From NCBI RefSeq assembly GCF_900112695.1, contig NZ_FOMT01000005.1, forward strand, positions 1 through 64,000: DNA of 64,000 nt. Reading direction: 5' to 3'. The translations under genes and the position numbers were made by a program. The stretch comes from Paenibacillus catalpae. GTDB lineage: Bacteria; Bacillota; Bacilli; Paenibacillales; Paenibacillaceae. The notes below the pieces were generated by a model. It ran no database searches, was not told the DNA's origin, and saw only the letters and a list, made by a program, of their open reading frames with translations. This document shows, one piece after another, positions 31,678-39,547 of the stretch (positions are counted from its first letter, which is position 1; each line of letters starts with the position of its first letter).

Positions 31678-31707
31678 TTGAGAACTTCGGACGATCTTAT
31701 GTAATAT
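31678..31707 (+). promoter_or_regulatory. Sigma-A-type promoter
   Basis: TTGAGA, 18 bp, TAATAT, ending about 50 bp before the CuA-domain gene. Confidence 0.5.
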
Positions 31708-31755
31708 AAGAATTAAACACTAAGACATTAAGATCGCAAAGGGGAGCACGTAGCA

Positions 31756-32145
31756 ATGCACAAATGGATCATGTTCGTACTATTATCAGCGGCCTCTCTT
31801 CTGGGAGTTTATTTGCTGACATTCGGCCTCCCAGCCAAACCGGTAGACGAATCCGCTTCACTTCCTGAAGGCACTGTACTCGTTAAAGTTGAAGCCAACA
31901 GCGACTTTACTTTCGGCGAAGCAGAGTACAAAGTTAAGGTCGGCGATAAAGTTATCCTGAAGCTGCAGAATAAAAGCGGCATCCATGGATTGAAGATCGA
32001 CGAGCTGAATGTTGATCTGGAAGGCGATAACCTTGAGACAAACCTGGAATTCGACAAGCCGGGTGAATATGAGATCCATTGCTCCGTACCATGCGGTGCT
32101 GGACATGCTGAAATGAAAACGAAGCTGATCGTGGAAGCGGCATAG
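31756..32145 (+). CDS. Membrane-anchored CuA-domain cupredoxin
   Basis: A 129-residue protein: one N-terminal membrane segment (about 5-23), a short linker, then a single cupredoxin domain. The CuA ligands are all present: His77 (GIHGLK) and HCSVPCGAGHAEM with Cys109, Cys113, His117 and Met120, as in cytochrome c oxidase subunit II. It lacks the second subunit II membrane helix and there are no other oxidase genes nearby. It may be an electron-transfer or copper-delivery protein. Its own promoter and the terminator at 32155 make it monocistronic. Confidence 0.85.
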   Translation: MHKWIMFVLLSAASLLGVYLLTFGLPAKPVDESASLPEGTVLVKVEANSDFTFGEAEYKVKVGDKVILKLQNKSGIHGLKIDELNVDLEGDNLETNLEFDKPGEYEIHCSVPCGAGHAEMKTKLIVEAA

Positions 32146-32154
32146 AAACAAGAG

Positions 32155-32180
32155 AAGAGGAGCCCGGGGGCTCCTCTTTC
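32155..32180. terminator. Bidirectional Rho-independent terminator
   Basis: AAGAGGAGCC/GGCTCCTCTT with T-run lies between the CuA gene and the convergent gene on the minus strand. Confidence 0.8.
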
Positions 32181-32188
32181 GATTTGTG

Positions 32189-32446
32189 TCAAGCTCTTTG
32201 GCGATCCCGGCTTCTCCCGCGTTCGATCAGCCGGTCGGCAATGAACCCAAGAATGGCCCAAGAAACAACCGTCAGTATATACATCAGAAGAACGTTAACA
32301 TCATGGATGTCAACAAACAGGTCCACGACCCAAGCCGGAGGGCTGAACATAAAAAACACGAAATTATGCGGGTCGTAACCGGTGGAATTATAGACACAAA
32401 GTGCAAGCCCTATGAGGGTCGCAACAAATGTAACGGGATAGCGCAT
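32189..32446 (-). CDS. Small membrane protein, unknown
   Basis: An 85-residue protein with two membrane segments (about 4-20 and 52-72) and a basic tail RLIERGRSRDRQRA. AAAGGATCGG upstream on the minus strand supports the ATG at 32446. Paenibacillus-like in appearance, no known function. It converges on the CuA gene. Confidence 0.65.
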   Translation of the reverse strand: MRYPVTFVATLIGLALCVYNSTGYDPHNFVFFMFSPPAWVVDLFVDIHDVNVLLMYILTVVSWAILGFIADRLIERGRSRDRQRA

Positions 32447-32555
32447 AACGTACCGATCCTTTCTCAGGCTAATGTTGCCGTAATGCGACTGCTTGGGTTA
32501 TTATGTGACAAAAGGATATTTGTCATTCGACAAGTTGAAGGGAGCATGTTCATTT

Positions 32556-32843
32556 ATGATTACTCATATCGTATTGTTCAAGCTGAAGGACGGCAGCACT
32601 GAAAGTGTAGAGCGTACAGCTCAAGTATTGCGGGATATGGAAGGCAAGATTGATGAGCTGAAATCGATCGAAGTTGGACTTGATGTTATCCACTCGGCAC
32701 GTTCTTATGACATCGCTCTTATTACCAAGTTCGAGTCGCTCGAAGCCCTCGAAGCTTATCAGGTTCACCCTGTACATAAGAAGGTTATCGAGCATATTAA
32801 CGAAGTTCGCGAGGCTACTGCCGCTGTTGACTTCGTAAGCTAA
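32556..32843 (+). CDS. Dabb (stress-responsive A/B barrel) domain protein
   Basis: A 95-residue ferredoxin-like Dabb protein. MITHIVLFKLKDGS and IGLDV-like SIEVGLDVIHSARSYDIAL then YQVHPVHKKVIEHI are the family blocks. These proteins form dimeric barrels, and some are polyketide cyclases or stress proteins; the role here is unknown. GAAGGGAG is 12 bases upstream of the ATG. Confidence 0.85.
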   Translation: MITHIVLFKLKDGSTESVERTAQVLRDMEGKIDELKSIEVGLDVIHSARSYDIALITKFESLEALEAYQVHPVHKKVIEHINEVREATAAVDFVS

Positions 32844-32868
32844 TTCGGCAAGGGAGCGCGGACCGTTC

Positions 32869-32991
32869 ATGGGAGACGTCTTTGAAATTATGACTTATTT
32901 GATCATCATCCTCATCAGCAGTGTTGTGATGGTGGCATGGCTCAAGCGAAAAGGGAAAAAGAAGAAAGCAAGGCTGAAAGCGGGCGAATAA
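32869..32991 (+). CDS. Small single-pass membrane protein (40 aa)
   Basis: A 40-residue peptide with one membrane segment (about 8-25) and a very basic tail KRKGKKKKARLKAGE. An AAGGGAG site lies 12 bases upstream. It sits 25 bp after the Dabb gene and 3 bp before the next start, so it is likely part of the same operon. Confidence 0.6.
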   Translation: MGDVFEIMTYLIIILISSVVMVAWLKRKGKKKKARLKAGE

Positions 32992-32994
32992 ACC

Positions 32995-33441
32995 ATGTAT
33001 TATGTAAATAAAGAACAAATAGCAGTCAGATTGAAAGCCATCCCGGATATTACGGCGGCACTTGAAGCACTGGCTTCGGGTTGGCAGGGTACGCTGCTTG
33101 AAGGCTTGGCTCAGGAGCGGGCGTTACATCTCGCGATTGAGACCGTTACGGATGTCGGCAGTTACCTGATTGACGGTTTTATTTTAAGGGATGCAAGCAG
33201 CTACGAGGATATCGTTGAAATCACGGGTGAAGCCGGTGCTTTCCCTTCATCTATGCAGCCGCTGCTGATCGAGCTGGTTAAGCTCCGCAAGCCGATTGTC
33301 CAAGACTATTACAGCTGGCCAAGGGCTGAGCTTCATGCTATGACGCGTGATCTTCCTGAGCAGCTGCGCCTATTTGGCGAGTCTGTCCAGCAGTATTTGG
33401 AGCGCGAACTGCCGGATGAATCCGATTTACGAAAAGGTTGA
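32995..33441 (+). CDS. HepT-like / DUF86 protein (YutE-like)
   Basis: A 148-residue all-helical protein of the DUF86 family. ALHLAIETVTDVGSYLIDGF and ASSYEDIVEITGEAGAFP are typical of YutE-like members. HepT toxins of this fold pair with MntA nucleotidyltransferases, but no such partner is adjacent, so it is probably the housekeeping YutE type. ATG 32995 follows the previous stop closely. Confidence 0.8.
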   Translation: MYYVNKEQIAVRLKAIPDITAALEALASGWQGTLLEGLAQERALHLAIETVTDVGSYLIDGFILRDASSYEDIVEITGEAGAFPSSMQPLLIELVKLRKPIVQDYYSWPRAELHAMTRDLPEQLRLFGESVQQYLERELPDESDLRKG

Positions 33442-33490
33442 AATACGATACAATGACCCTAACAATGCCTGCAAGGGTGGTGATGGGTTG

Positions 33491-34171
33491 ATGCTTGAGA
33501 AACAGCGTGTAATGGAGTCGGAATCGCGCAGTGTGGAAGGGACAACACGGGGGCGGATTTTGCTTTTGTTGAAAACAAACGGGCGACTAAGTGCGGGACA
33601 GCTGTCTGGCGAGCTTGGTTTAACCGAGATGGCGGTAAGACGGCATATGTATGCGCTGGAACGTGAAGGCAGCATCAGCGTCGTCTCCGTCAAGCAGGCC
33701 ATGGGGCGGCCCGTACATGCCTATGAGCTGACGAGTCTTGCTCATGACCGGTTCCCGAAAAACTACAATCTGCTTGCTCTTGATCTGCTTGAGGAGCTTG
33801 CAGAGGACCCGGAGACATCGGGACTGATTACCCGGATGTTCGAAGGACGTCAGAGGAAGCTGCTTGACCGGTACGAACCTAGAATGACGGGCAAGAGTCT
33901 GGCGCAGAAAGTAACGGAGCTTGAAGCCATCCAGAATGCCGGGGGCTATATGGCCAAGGTAGAAGATAAGGCTAACGGGCAATACGTTCTCCATGAATAT
34001 AACTGCCCGATTGCGCAAGTAGCGGGCAAATATGAGCAGGCTTGCAGCTGCGAACTGTCCTTGTTCGAATCCTTGCTTCAAACGAAGGTCGAGCGGACGG
34101 AATGCCTTGCCAAAGGCGGAGGAAGATGCAGCTATACCATTGGAATTGATTATCAAGCTAACGGTTCTTAA
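33491..34171 (+). CDS. SufR-like Fe-S regulator with winged helix
   Basis: A 226-residue DeoR/ArsR-type winged-helix regulator with a cysteine-rich C-terminus. The DNA-binding part is RLSAGQLSGELGLTEMAVRR (about 34-53). Cysteines in YNCPIAQ, ACSCEL, TECLAKG and GRCSYT match the cluster-binding arrangement of SufR-like repressors. An Fe-S-sensing role is therefore likely, though its targets are not near. AAGGGTGGTG supports the ATG at 33491. The gene's stop lies inside the stem of its own terminator. Confidence 0.82.
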   Translation: MLEKQRVMESESRSVEGTTRGRILLLLKTNGRLSAGQLSGELGLTEMAVRRHMYALEREGSISVVSVKQAMGRPVHAYELTSLAHDRFPKNYNLLALDLLEELAEDPETSGLITRMFEGRQRKLLDRYEPRMTGKSLAQKVTELEAIQNAGGYMAKVEDKANGQYVLHEYNCPIAQVAGKYEQACSCELSLFESLLQTKVERTECLAKGGGRCSYTIGIDYQANGS

Positions 34172-34193
34172 CGAACCGTTAGCTTTTTTATTT
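34157..34193 (+). terminator. Terminator overlapping the regulator stop codon
   Basis: GCTAACGGTTC/GAACCGTTAGC followed by six T. The TAA stop falls in the loop, so ribosomes reaching the end would disturb it. Confidence 0.8.
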
Positions 34194-34282
34194 GCCCGCT
34201 TTGTGTCAGGTCAAGCCCATGCTGCTTATAATGGCAATACGAAATGGGCATTCGCCCGCTTTGGTAAAAGGAGGGAATGGTC

Positions 34283-34744
34283 ATGACGATTATGGAATGG
34301 AGTGCGCTGATTGCTGCTGTCACCTTTGTATGTCTTGCCGCAGGCCTCTTGATCGGCGTCCGTACCGCTCTTGTCAGGCTGGCAAAGCTACAGCTCTCTG
34401 CGGAGGCGATGCAGGCAGATCTGAAGCAGGCTTCCGTTAAAATGGGAGCATTTGCGGATTCCGCCCAGCAAACGGTCCAAACCGCGCATCATCAGCTGCA
34501 GCAGGCGAACCGGTTGTTCGAAGCAGCCGGACAGATCGGTGATACGATCGGGCACACCACGACGGCTATTCATCGTGTGTCGAGCGTTATTTCACAATCC
34601 GCAGTTAAACATGCGGAAAGTGCAGCGGCAGAGCGGCAGGCGAGCTCCATGCTCGAATGGATGGAGCTTGGTATGGCTTTCTGGCAGCAATGGCAGACTA
34701 ACCGTAAACGTTATGAGCCCTCCAATAACGGCCAGGGCGAATAG
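34283..34744 (+). CDS. DUF948 domain protein
   Basis: A 153-residue protein with an N-terminal membrane segment (about 5-27) and a long amphipathic helical region, as in DUF948 general-stress-associated proteins. Spacing from AAGGAGGG favours the ATG at 34283 over 34277. The YtxH gene follows 26 bp later, the usual partner arrangement. Confidence 0.8.
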   Translation: MTIMEWSALIAAVTFVCLAAGLLIGVRTALVRLAKLQLSAEAMQADLKQASVKMGAFADSAQQTVQTAHHQLQQANRLFEAAGQIGDTIGHTTTAIHRVSSVISQSAVKHAESAAAERQASSMLEWMELGMAFWQQWQTNRKRYEPSNNGQGE

Positions 34745-34770
34745 TTCGAATTTGAAGGGAGCGATTGATC

Positions 34771-35166
34771 ATGGCAACAGGTAAACAAACAAAAGGATTT
34801 CTTTTTGGTGCAATTGCGGGAGGTATTATTGGTTCCGTAACAGCATTATTGTTCGCGCCTAAAGCGGGCAGGGAGCTGCGTCAGGATATTTCGGAAGGCG
34901 CAAGAAAAGTACAGGAGCAAACGGTTAGAGCTGCAGAGCAAGTATCGGATACAACAGTCAGATTCGCGAAACAAATCGGCAATCAAGCGACTGAGCTGGC
35001 CGATACGGCAAGAGCGGCAGCGGAAGCTGCAGTAACAAGCGTGAAGCAGCGCCGCGTTGAGCTGGCCGATGAAGTTGGGGAAGTTACGGATGAAGTGACG
35101 GATGCTTTAGAAGATAAGACCGAAGAAGTATTTGAAGACGCAAAAGAACTGCAAACGATCAATTAA
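34771..35166 (+). CDS. YtxH domain protein
   Basis: A 131-residue YtxH-type protein. GFLFGAIAGGIIGSVTALLF then APKAGRELRQD is the family signature, followed by an Ala/Glu-rich helical part to the end. Related to general-stress proteins of Bacillus; function unknown. AAGGGAGCG supports the ATG. Confidence 0.85.
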   Translation: MATGKQTKGFLFGAIAGGIIGSVTALLFAPKAGRELRQDISEGARKVQEQTVRAAEQVSDTTVRFAKQIGNQATELADTARAAAEAAVTSVKQRRVELADEVGEVTDEVTDALEDKTEEVFEDAKELQTIN

Positions 35167-35227
35167 CCAGGACTTTTAAAGTATCGAAGTCTGTTGCTGC
35201 ATCAATCGACACCGCCCGGCGATTTCC

Positions 35228-35256
35228 TTGAAGCTTGTCTGAAATTGAGATAAGAT
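35228..35256 (+). promoter_or_regulatory. Sigma-A-type promoter of racE
   Basis: TTGAAG, 17 bp, TAAGAT, about 80 bp before the glutamate racemase start. Confidence 0.55.
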
Positions 35257-35336
35257 GTAGGTACATTTTTGTACCTGGTTTCATATAGTATTGAAGCTTC
35301 AAGGTCTCTTTTACTACAAAAGTTTAAGAAAGCGGT

Positions 35337-36152
35337 GTGTTTGTGCAGCAACCGATTGCGATACTAGACTCAGGCGTAGGCGGCTTAACCGTCGCCAGAG
35401 AGGTCATGCGCCAGCTGCCGCGTGAAAGAATCGTTTATTTTGGCGATACGGCCAGAGCTCCTTACGGTCCCCGTGATCCGGAGGAAGTGACCCGATTTAC
35501 GCGTGAAATCGTAGATTATTTAATTCAATTTCGTCCGAAAATGATCGTTATAGCTTGTAATACCGCTACCGCTTTTGCTTTGGAGGATATACGCGCCAGG
35601 GTTAATATCCCTGTTGTAGGCGTGATTAAACCTGGAGCTAGAGCGGCGATCGGCCGTACGCTTACCGGCTGCATCGGTGTCATTGGCACGGAAGGTACGA
35701 TAAACAGCGGCGCCTATGAGGATGCCTTGCGGGAGATCTCGCCGCATGTGCATGTGATCAGCGAGGCTTGCCCTCTATTTGTACCGCTTGTGGAAAAAGG
35801 GAATTTCCGTTCCTTCGAGACGTACGAAGCGATCCGTAGGTCAATTGGCCATCTTCGCAAGTTTCCGATGGACAGCTTGATTCTTGGCTGTACCCATTAC
35901 CCGTTCCTTGCTGAAGTAATTCAGGAAGTTATTGGTCCTAACATTAACCTGATCAGCTCAGCCGAGGAGACGGCCCGCGAAGTCAGCACGATTCTCCAAG
36001 ACCAAGAGAGGATGTCCCGGGGTGAGGTATTGCCGGTCCATCAGTTCTTCTGCAGCGGCGATCCAAAATTGTTCAAGTCTATTGCCCAGCAATGGCTTGG
36101 CGAACAAATTGAACTGACGCCGGTCGTATGGCAAGTGCCTAAGATCGGTTGA
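35337..36152 (+). CDS. racE: Glutamate racemase
   Basis: A 271-residue cofactor-independent racemase that makes D-glutamate for peptidoglycan. AILDSGVGGLTV, Cys74 in ACNTAT and Cys185 in GCTHYP are the paired catalytic cysteines, and YFGDTARAPYG is conserved. GTG 35337 follows AAGAAAGCGG; the GTG two codons later is an alternative. Monocistronic between its own promoter and terminator. Confidence 0.95.
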   Translation: MFVQQPIAILDSGVGGLTVAREVMRQLPRERIVYFGDTARAPYGPRDPEEVTRFTREIVDYLIQFRPKMIVIACNTATAFALEDIRARVNIPVVGVIKPGARAAIGRTLTGCIGVIGTEGTINSGAYEDALREISPHVHVISEACPLFVPLVEKGNFRSFETYEAIRRSIGHLRKFPMDSLILGCTHYPFLAEVIQEVIGPNINLISSAEETAREVSTILQDQERMSRGEVLPVHQFFCSGDPKLFKSIAQQWLGEQIELTPVVWQVPKIG

Positions 36153-36173
36153 TGAATTATGGCATTCCTAACC

Positions 36174-36225
36174 AACCTCTAAACGCGGTCTCTCATTTTT
36201 GAGAGGCCTCGATAGAGGTTTTCTC
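36174..36225 (+). terminator. Nested Rho-independent terminator
   Basis: AACCTCT/AGAGGTT encloses CTCTC/GAGAG and is followed by TTTCTCCTTTT. Confidence 0.75.
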
Positions 36226-36331
36226 CTTTTACACGGATTGTAAGCCTTGGCTCTGGCATGTGCTGCGCATGCTGTGAATAGCATGATAAAAGATTACAGC
36301 CTATGTACGGGAAACCAAGGGGGAAGCGGGC

Positions 36332-37228
36332 ATGGAAGACTTCGTGAACGGGCAATATGGATATCGGGAATTGGTGGCAGATTGCGACAGGCTGATGCGC
36401 GCCTATCCTTTTGTCCGGGGTTATGTAATAGGTCATAGTGTGCTTGGCAGACCGATCGTTGCGTTGAAGTGCGGAGAAGGCACAAGACGTATTCATATGA
36501 ATGGTTCTTTCCATGCGAATGAATGGATTACTACCCCGTTGCTCATGCGGTTCGTTGAAGAATGGGCTGAAGCTTGTGCAAGGGATGGTGTTCTGTTCGG
36601 AGAACAGGCATGCCAGCTTTACCGGGAGACGGAATTGTGGATCGTTCCGATGGTGAATCCCGATGGTGTTCAGCTGGCGCTAGAAGGAATTGAATCGGAT
36701 AATCCATACCGGCAGCAGCTGCTTGCATGGAATAAAGGCTCCGGGCAGTTTGATCAATGGAAAGCGAATATCCGCGGAGTGGATCTGAATGATCAATTTC
36801 CCGCCCACTGGGAGGAAGAGCGGCTGCGCCGGGGGAAGGAAGGTCCGGGTCCCCGTGATTTTCCGGGTCCTTTCCCTTTAAGCGAGCCGGAAGCGCAGGC
36901 CCTGACCCGTTTGACGCAAACGCTGCAATTCGACTCGGTCCTTGCTCTACATACGCAAGGCGAGGAGATTTATTGGAACTACCGGGAATACGAGCCTGAG
37001 CAAGCGGAGGACCTTGCGGATCGGCTTGGAAGAGTGAGCGGCTACAAACCGGTGAAACTAAGCGGCAGCGATGCCGGTTATAAGGATTGGTTCATTCAGC
37101 GATTCCGCAGGCCGGGTTTTACCGTAGAAGCAGGATTTGGGGTAAATCCGTTGCCTCCCGGGGAGTTCAATAGCATTTATTCAAAAATGGGGCCTTTGTT
37201 AACCGAATTTCTGCGGCTTCACCGCTGA
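36332..37228 (+). CDS. M14-family metallocarboxypeptidase
   Basis: A 298-residue zinc peptidase of family M14, similar to gamma-D-glutamyl-diamino acid endopeptidase I (YqgT) of spore formers, which cuts peptidoglycan stem peptides. SFHANEW gives zinc ligands His61 and Glu64, LALHTQG gives His207, and FTVEAGFG carries catalytic Glu266. No signal peptide or LysM domain is present, so it would act in the cytoplasm, on recycled wall peptides or in sporulation. ATG 36332 follows AAGGGGGAAG. Confidence 0.85.
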   Translation: MEDFVNGQYGYRELVADCDRLMRAYPFVRGYVIGHSVLGRPIVALKCGEGTRRIHMNGSFHANEWITTPLLMRFVEEWAEACARDGVLFGEQACQLYRETELWIVPMVNPDGVQLALEGIESDNPYRQQLLAWNKGSGQFDQWKANIRGVDLNDQFPAHWEEERLRRGKEGPGPRDFPGPFPLSEPEAQALTRLTQTLQFDSVLALHTQGEEIYWNYREYEPEQAEDLADRLGRVSGYKPVKLSGSDAGYKDWFIQRFRRPGFTVEAGFGVNPLPPGEFNSIYSKMGPLLTEFLRLHR

Positions 37229-37260
37229 CCGGCCTGAAAGATGCTTCCGGGGCACACCTA

Positions 37261-37269
37261 TGCTATAAT
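37261..37269 (+). promoter_or_regulatory. Extended -10 promoter element
   Basis: TGCTATAAT about 34 bp before the DUF1232 gene. No good -35 box is visible. Confidence 0.5.
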
Positions 37270-37302
37270 GTTCGGCAAAAGCTATTGAAGGTGGTGTGCC
37301 TC

Positions 37303-37539
37303 ATGCGTAAATGGTTATCGCTTCGGCATTGGAAGAGCACATTTGTCCGGATCTACAAGCTGATCATTTCCAGGGATGTTGCTATTACTGACAAATTATT
37401 ATTTCTTGTTCCGGTTATTCTATATTGGGTGCTGCCTGACGCGCTTCCTTTTGTCCCGGTGGATGATATCGCCGTGACGATGCTGCTGGCCGAATGGTTT
37501 GCCCGGAGAATGGAGAAGAAGTATAATAGGATCAGGTAA
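37303..37539 (+). CDS. DUF1232 (YkvA-like) membrane protein
   Basis: A 78-residue protein. DKLLFLVPVILYWVLPDALP then VPVDDIAVTMLLAEW is the DUF1232 signature, a short membrane-associated domain of unknown role. AAGGTGGTG supports the ATG at 37303. The HesB-like gene follows 40 bp later. Confidence 0.85.
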   Translation: MRKWLSLRHWKSTFVRIYKLIISRDVAITDKLLFLVPVILYWVLPDALPFVPVDDIAVTMLLAEWFARRMEKKYNRIR

Positions 37540-37579
37540 TGTTAACCATCGAAGCATTTTTTTTGAGGAGAGATTAGAT

Positions 37580-37882
37580 ATGAATGTCAAGATTACGCGC
37601 AATGCAGCAAAGGTGCTCAAATTGGAATTGGACAAGCCTGAGAACGAAGGCAAGAAGCTTCGAGTGTACGTAACGCATGCGCATGGCGATCATGCCCATT
37701 ACGGCATGGCAATCGACGAGCCTAACGAGAAGGACGTTGTCGTATCGACGGACAAGGAGATCGACGTTATTCTCGAGAAGGATAATGACTTCCTCGACGG
37801 CGTACGCATCGATTACTTCTACACGCCGGAAGAAGGCTTTGCGGTAACGAATCCGTCCAAAGGCAATAACGGCGAGCATTAA
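37580..37882 (+). CDS. HesB/IscA-like protein lacking cysteines
   Basis: A 100-residue protein of the HesB-like fold (beta-rich, A-type carrier family). It has none of the cysteines that bind Fe-S clusters in IscA. Instead it is histidine-rich: YVTHAHGDHAHYGMAID. It ends with the usual EGFAVTNPS. A metal or other ligand may be bound through the histidines. TGAGGAG supports the ATG at 37580. Confidence 0.8.
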   Translation: MNVKITRNAAKVLKLELDKPENEGKKLRVYVTHAHGDHAHYGMAIDEPNEKDVVVSTDKEIDVILEKDNDFLDGVRIDYFYTPEEGFAVTNPSKGNNGEH

Positions 37883-37909
37883 TAGCAGGAATAGATACGA
37901 TTGGATTGG

Positions 37910-37942
37910 AAAAGACTCAACAGAGATGTTGGGTCTTTTTTT
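37910..37942 (+). terminator. Rho-independent terminator
   Basis: AAAAGACTCAAC/GTTGGGTCTTTT with seven T, closing the DUF1232-HesB transcript. Confidence 0.75.
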
Positions 37943-37976
37943 CGAAGTCATTACAGAGGGAAGATGGTGTACGCGG

Positions 37977-39401
37977 ATGATTCGCCATGCTCGCTATTAT
38001 TTGGCCGGGATGATTATGGTTCTGTTATTTATTCTGGCTGCGGAGCTGATCTGGCTCCCTGCACCGCTTCGAACTTCCTCCGGCCGGCTCTGGATTGATA
38101 TGATCGATGAGCTGCTGTACGGCCTTGCGATTATACCGCTATTATGGGGGATTGGGGCTGCGGCCCGGTTCTGGCGGTTATGGATGAAACGCAGGTCATC
38201 CGGCAGGGGAAGACAAAGTTGGCTGCTGCTGGCTGTACGCGGGATCGTGTTTGCGGTAAGTGTGGCGGGTTTGGTGTTCTTGCTCGTGAAGCCGGATGAT
38301 CTGATTATCGGGCTTGGCGTGCTTGGGGTAGGCCTGGTGATGCTGTTCGTTGATCTGATCTGGAGCGATACGGTTGATCGAAGACTTGCGGGCAGAGGTG
38401 ATGGACTTAGATGGCCATGGAGAAGTCTGGGCTGGCTTCTGCTGACGGCTGCCCTATTTGCCTGTCTTGCTTGCCCGACGTCTTATAATGTCACCTATCC
38501 GGGTCTTACAATGGCGATGAACAGGTATGCTCATGTGGACGGCGGGAAGCCGGAGGGCAGGATCAGCGGCGTTCTTGTATTCGAGAGGATTGCTGTGCCG
38601 GCGGACTGGCTCTATGCGAGGCTGCTGCCGATGTACAGCTTCGAGAAGAGAAGCAAGGACGAGCCGCCTTTGACCGAGTCGTACACGGAAGTCGTGCAGA
38701 TGAAGCAGGGTGCTGATGATGTGGCGGGAGCTATCGCGATGGGCAAGGCCGGTCTTGGAAAAGGCATTGAGCTGACCGGTGCCAGAGTGCTTGCAGTTGC
38801 AGACAATGCTCCGGCGAAGTCGCTCATTAAGGCAGGCGATGTCATTATTGCGTTGAACGGCAAGTCAATCCGCAATATGACCGAGCTGACGGATTATATG
38901 GTGAACCAAGTGAGGCCGGGGGATAAGGTTGAAGTCACACTAAGGCGGGGCGAGGAGACCGTTAAGGTTCAGGTGCCGACAGGCGAGGCGGAGGCGGCTG
39001 GAGACCTGCCGAAGCGCGCGGTATTTGGCATAGGGGCTGAAAATGATTGGCACGCGGATATTCCGCGACAGATCGCGTACCGCCACTATATCGCGCATAT
39101 CGGCGGTCCGTCTCATGGCGCCATGCTGACGCTGGCGCTGATTGATCAGTTGACGCCCGGAGGGGTAACGCACGGCGTGAGAGTGGCCGGCACCGGCACC
39201 ATTGAGCCGGACGGCTCGATTGGCCTCGTTGGCGGAATCCCCCAGAAGGCATACGCCGTCAGCCGCACGGATGCCGACGTATTCTTCGTGCCCGCGGCAT
39301 CGCTTGAAGAAGCAAAGGCTGCGGCTCCCGGCTTAAATATCGTGCCGGTGAAGACGATTGATGAAGTGCTGGATTGGCTGAAGGATCACGCGAAGGATTG
39401 A
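37977..39401 (+). CDS. PDZ and Lon-type (S16) membrane protease, YlbL-like
   Basis: A 474-residue membrane protease. Several membrane segments occupy about residues 8-165, followed by an extracytoplasmic part with a PDZ domain (NAPAKSLIKAGDVIIALNGK) and a C-terminal S16 domain. The Ser-Lys dyad is Ser379 in GGPSHGAM and Lys424 in GGIPQKA. YlbL/SepM proteins have one N-terminal helix, so the enlarged multi-pass N-terminus is notable. The ATG at 37977 is chosen because an earlier ATG (37926) lies within the preceding terminator. Confidence 0.85.
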   Translation: MIRHARYYLAGMIMVLLFILAAELIWLPAPLRTSSGRLWIDMIDELLYGLAIIPLLWGIGAAARFWRLWMKRRSSGRGRQSWLLLAVRGIVFAVSVAGLVFLLVKPDDLIIGLGVLGVGLVMLFVDLIWSDTVDRRLAGRGDGLRWPWRSLGWLLLTAALFACLACPTSYNVTYPGLTMAMNRYAHVDGGKPEGRISGVLVFERIAVPADWLYARLLPMYSFEKRSKDEPPLTESYTEVVQMKQGADDVAGAIAMGKAGLGKGIELTGARVLAVADNAPAKSLIKAGDVIIALNGKSIRNMTELTDYMVNQVRPGDKVEVTLRRGEETVKVQVPTGEAEAAGDLPKRAVFGIGAENDWHADIPRQIAYRHYIAHIGGPSHGAMLTLALIDQLTPGGVTHGVRVAGTGTIEPDGSIGLVGGIPQKAYAVSRTDADVFFVPAASLEEAKAAAPGLNIVPVKTIDEVLDWLKDHAKD

Positions 39402-39488
39402 GTCTTTCGGCATGCCTGGATGCAGATTTTGAGCATAACAAATGCCATGAAATCCAACGTAGGATAGAATTCCGCCCCCAGTACATGC

Positions 39489-39536
39489 AAAAGGGCTGTC
39501 CCCTGAGGTCTTGATGACCCAGGGGACAGCCCTTTG
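39489..39536. terminator. Bidirectional Rho-independent terminator
   Basis: AAAGGGCTGTCCCCTG pairs with CAGGGGACAGCCCTTT between convergent genes. Confidence 0.85.
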
Positions 39537-39547
39537 TTGTTGCGGCG

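Noticed and set aside
34157-34193. GCTAACGG-containing palindrome as another cassette repeat
   Set aside because: It is a simple 11-bp stem terminator after a core gene, without arms AGTTCAATAA or a GGGCAG box; the resemblance is coincidental.
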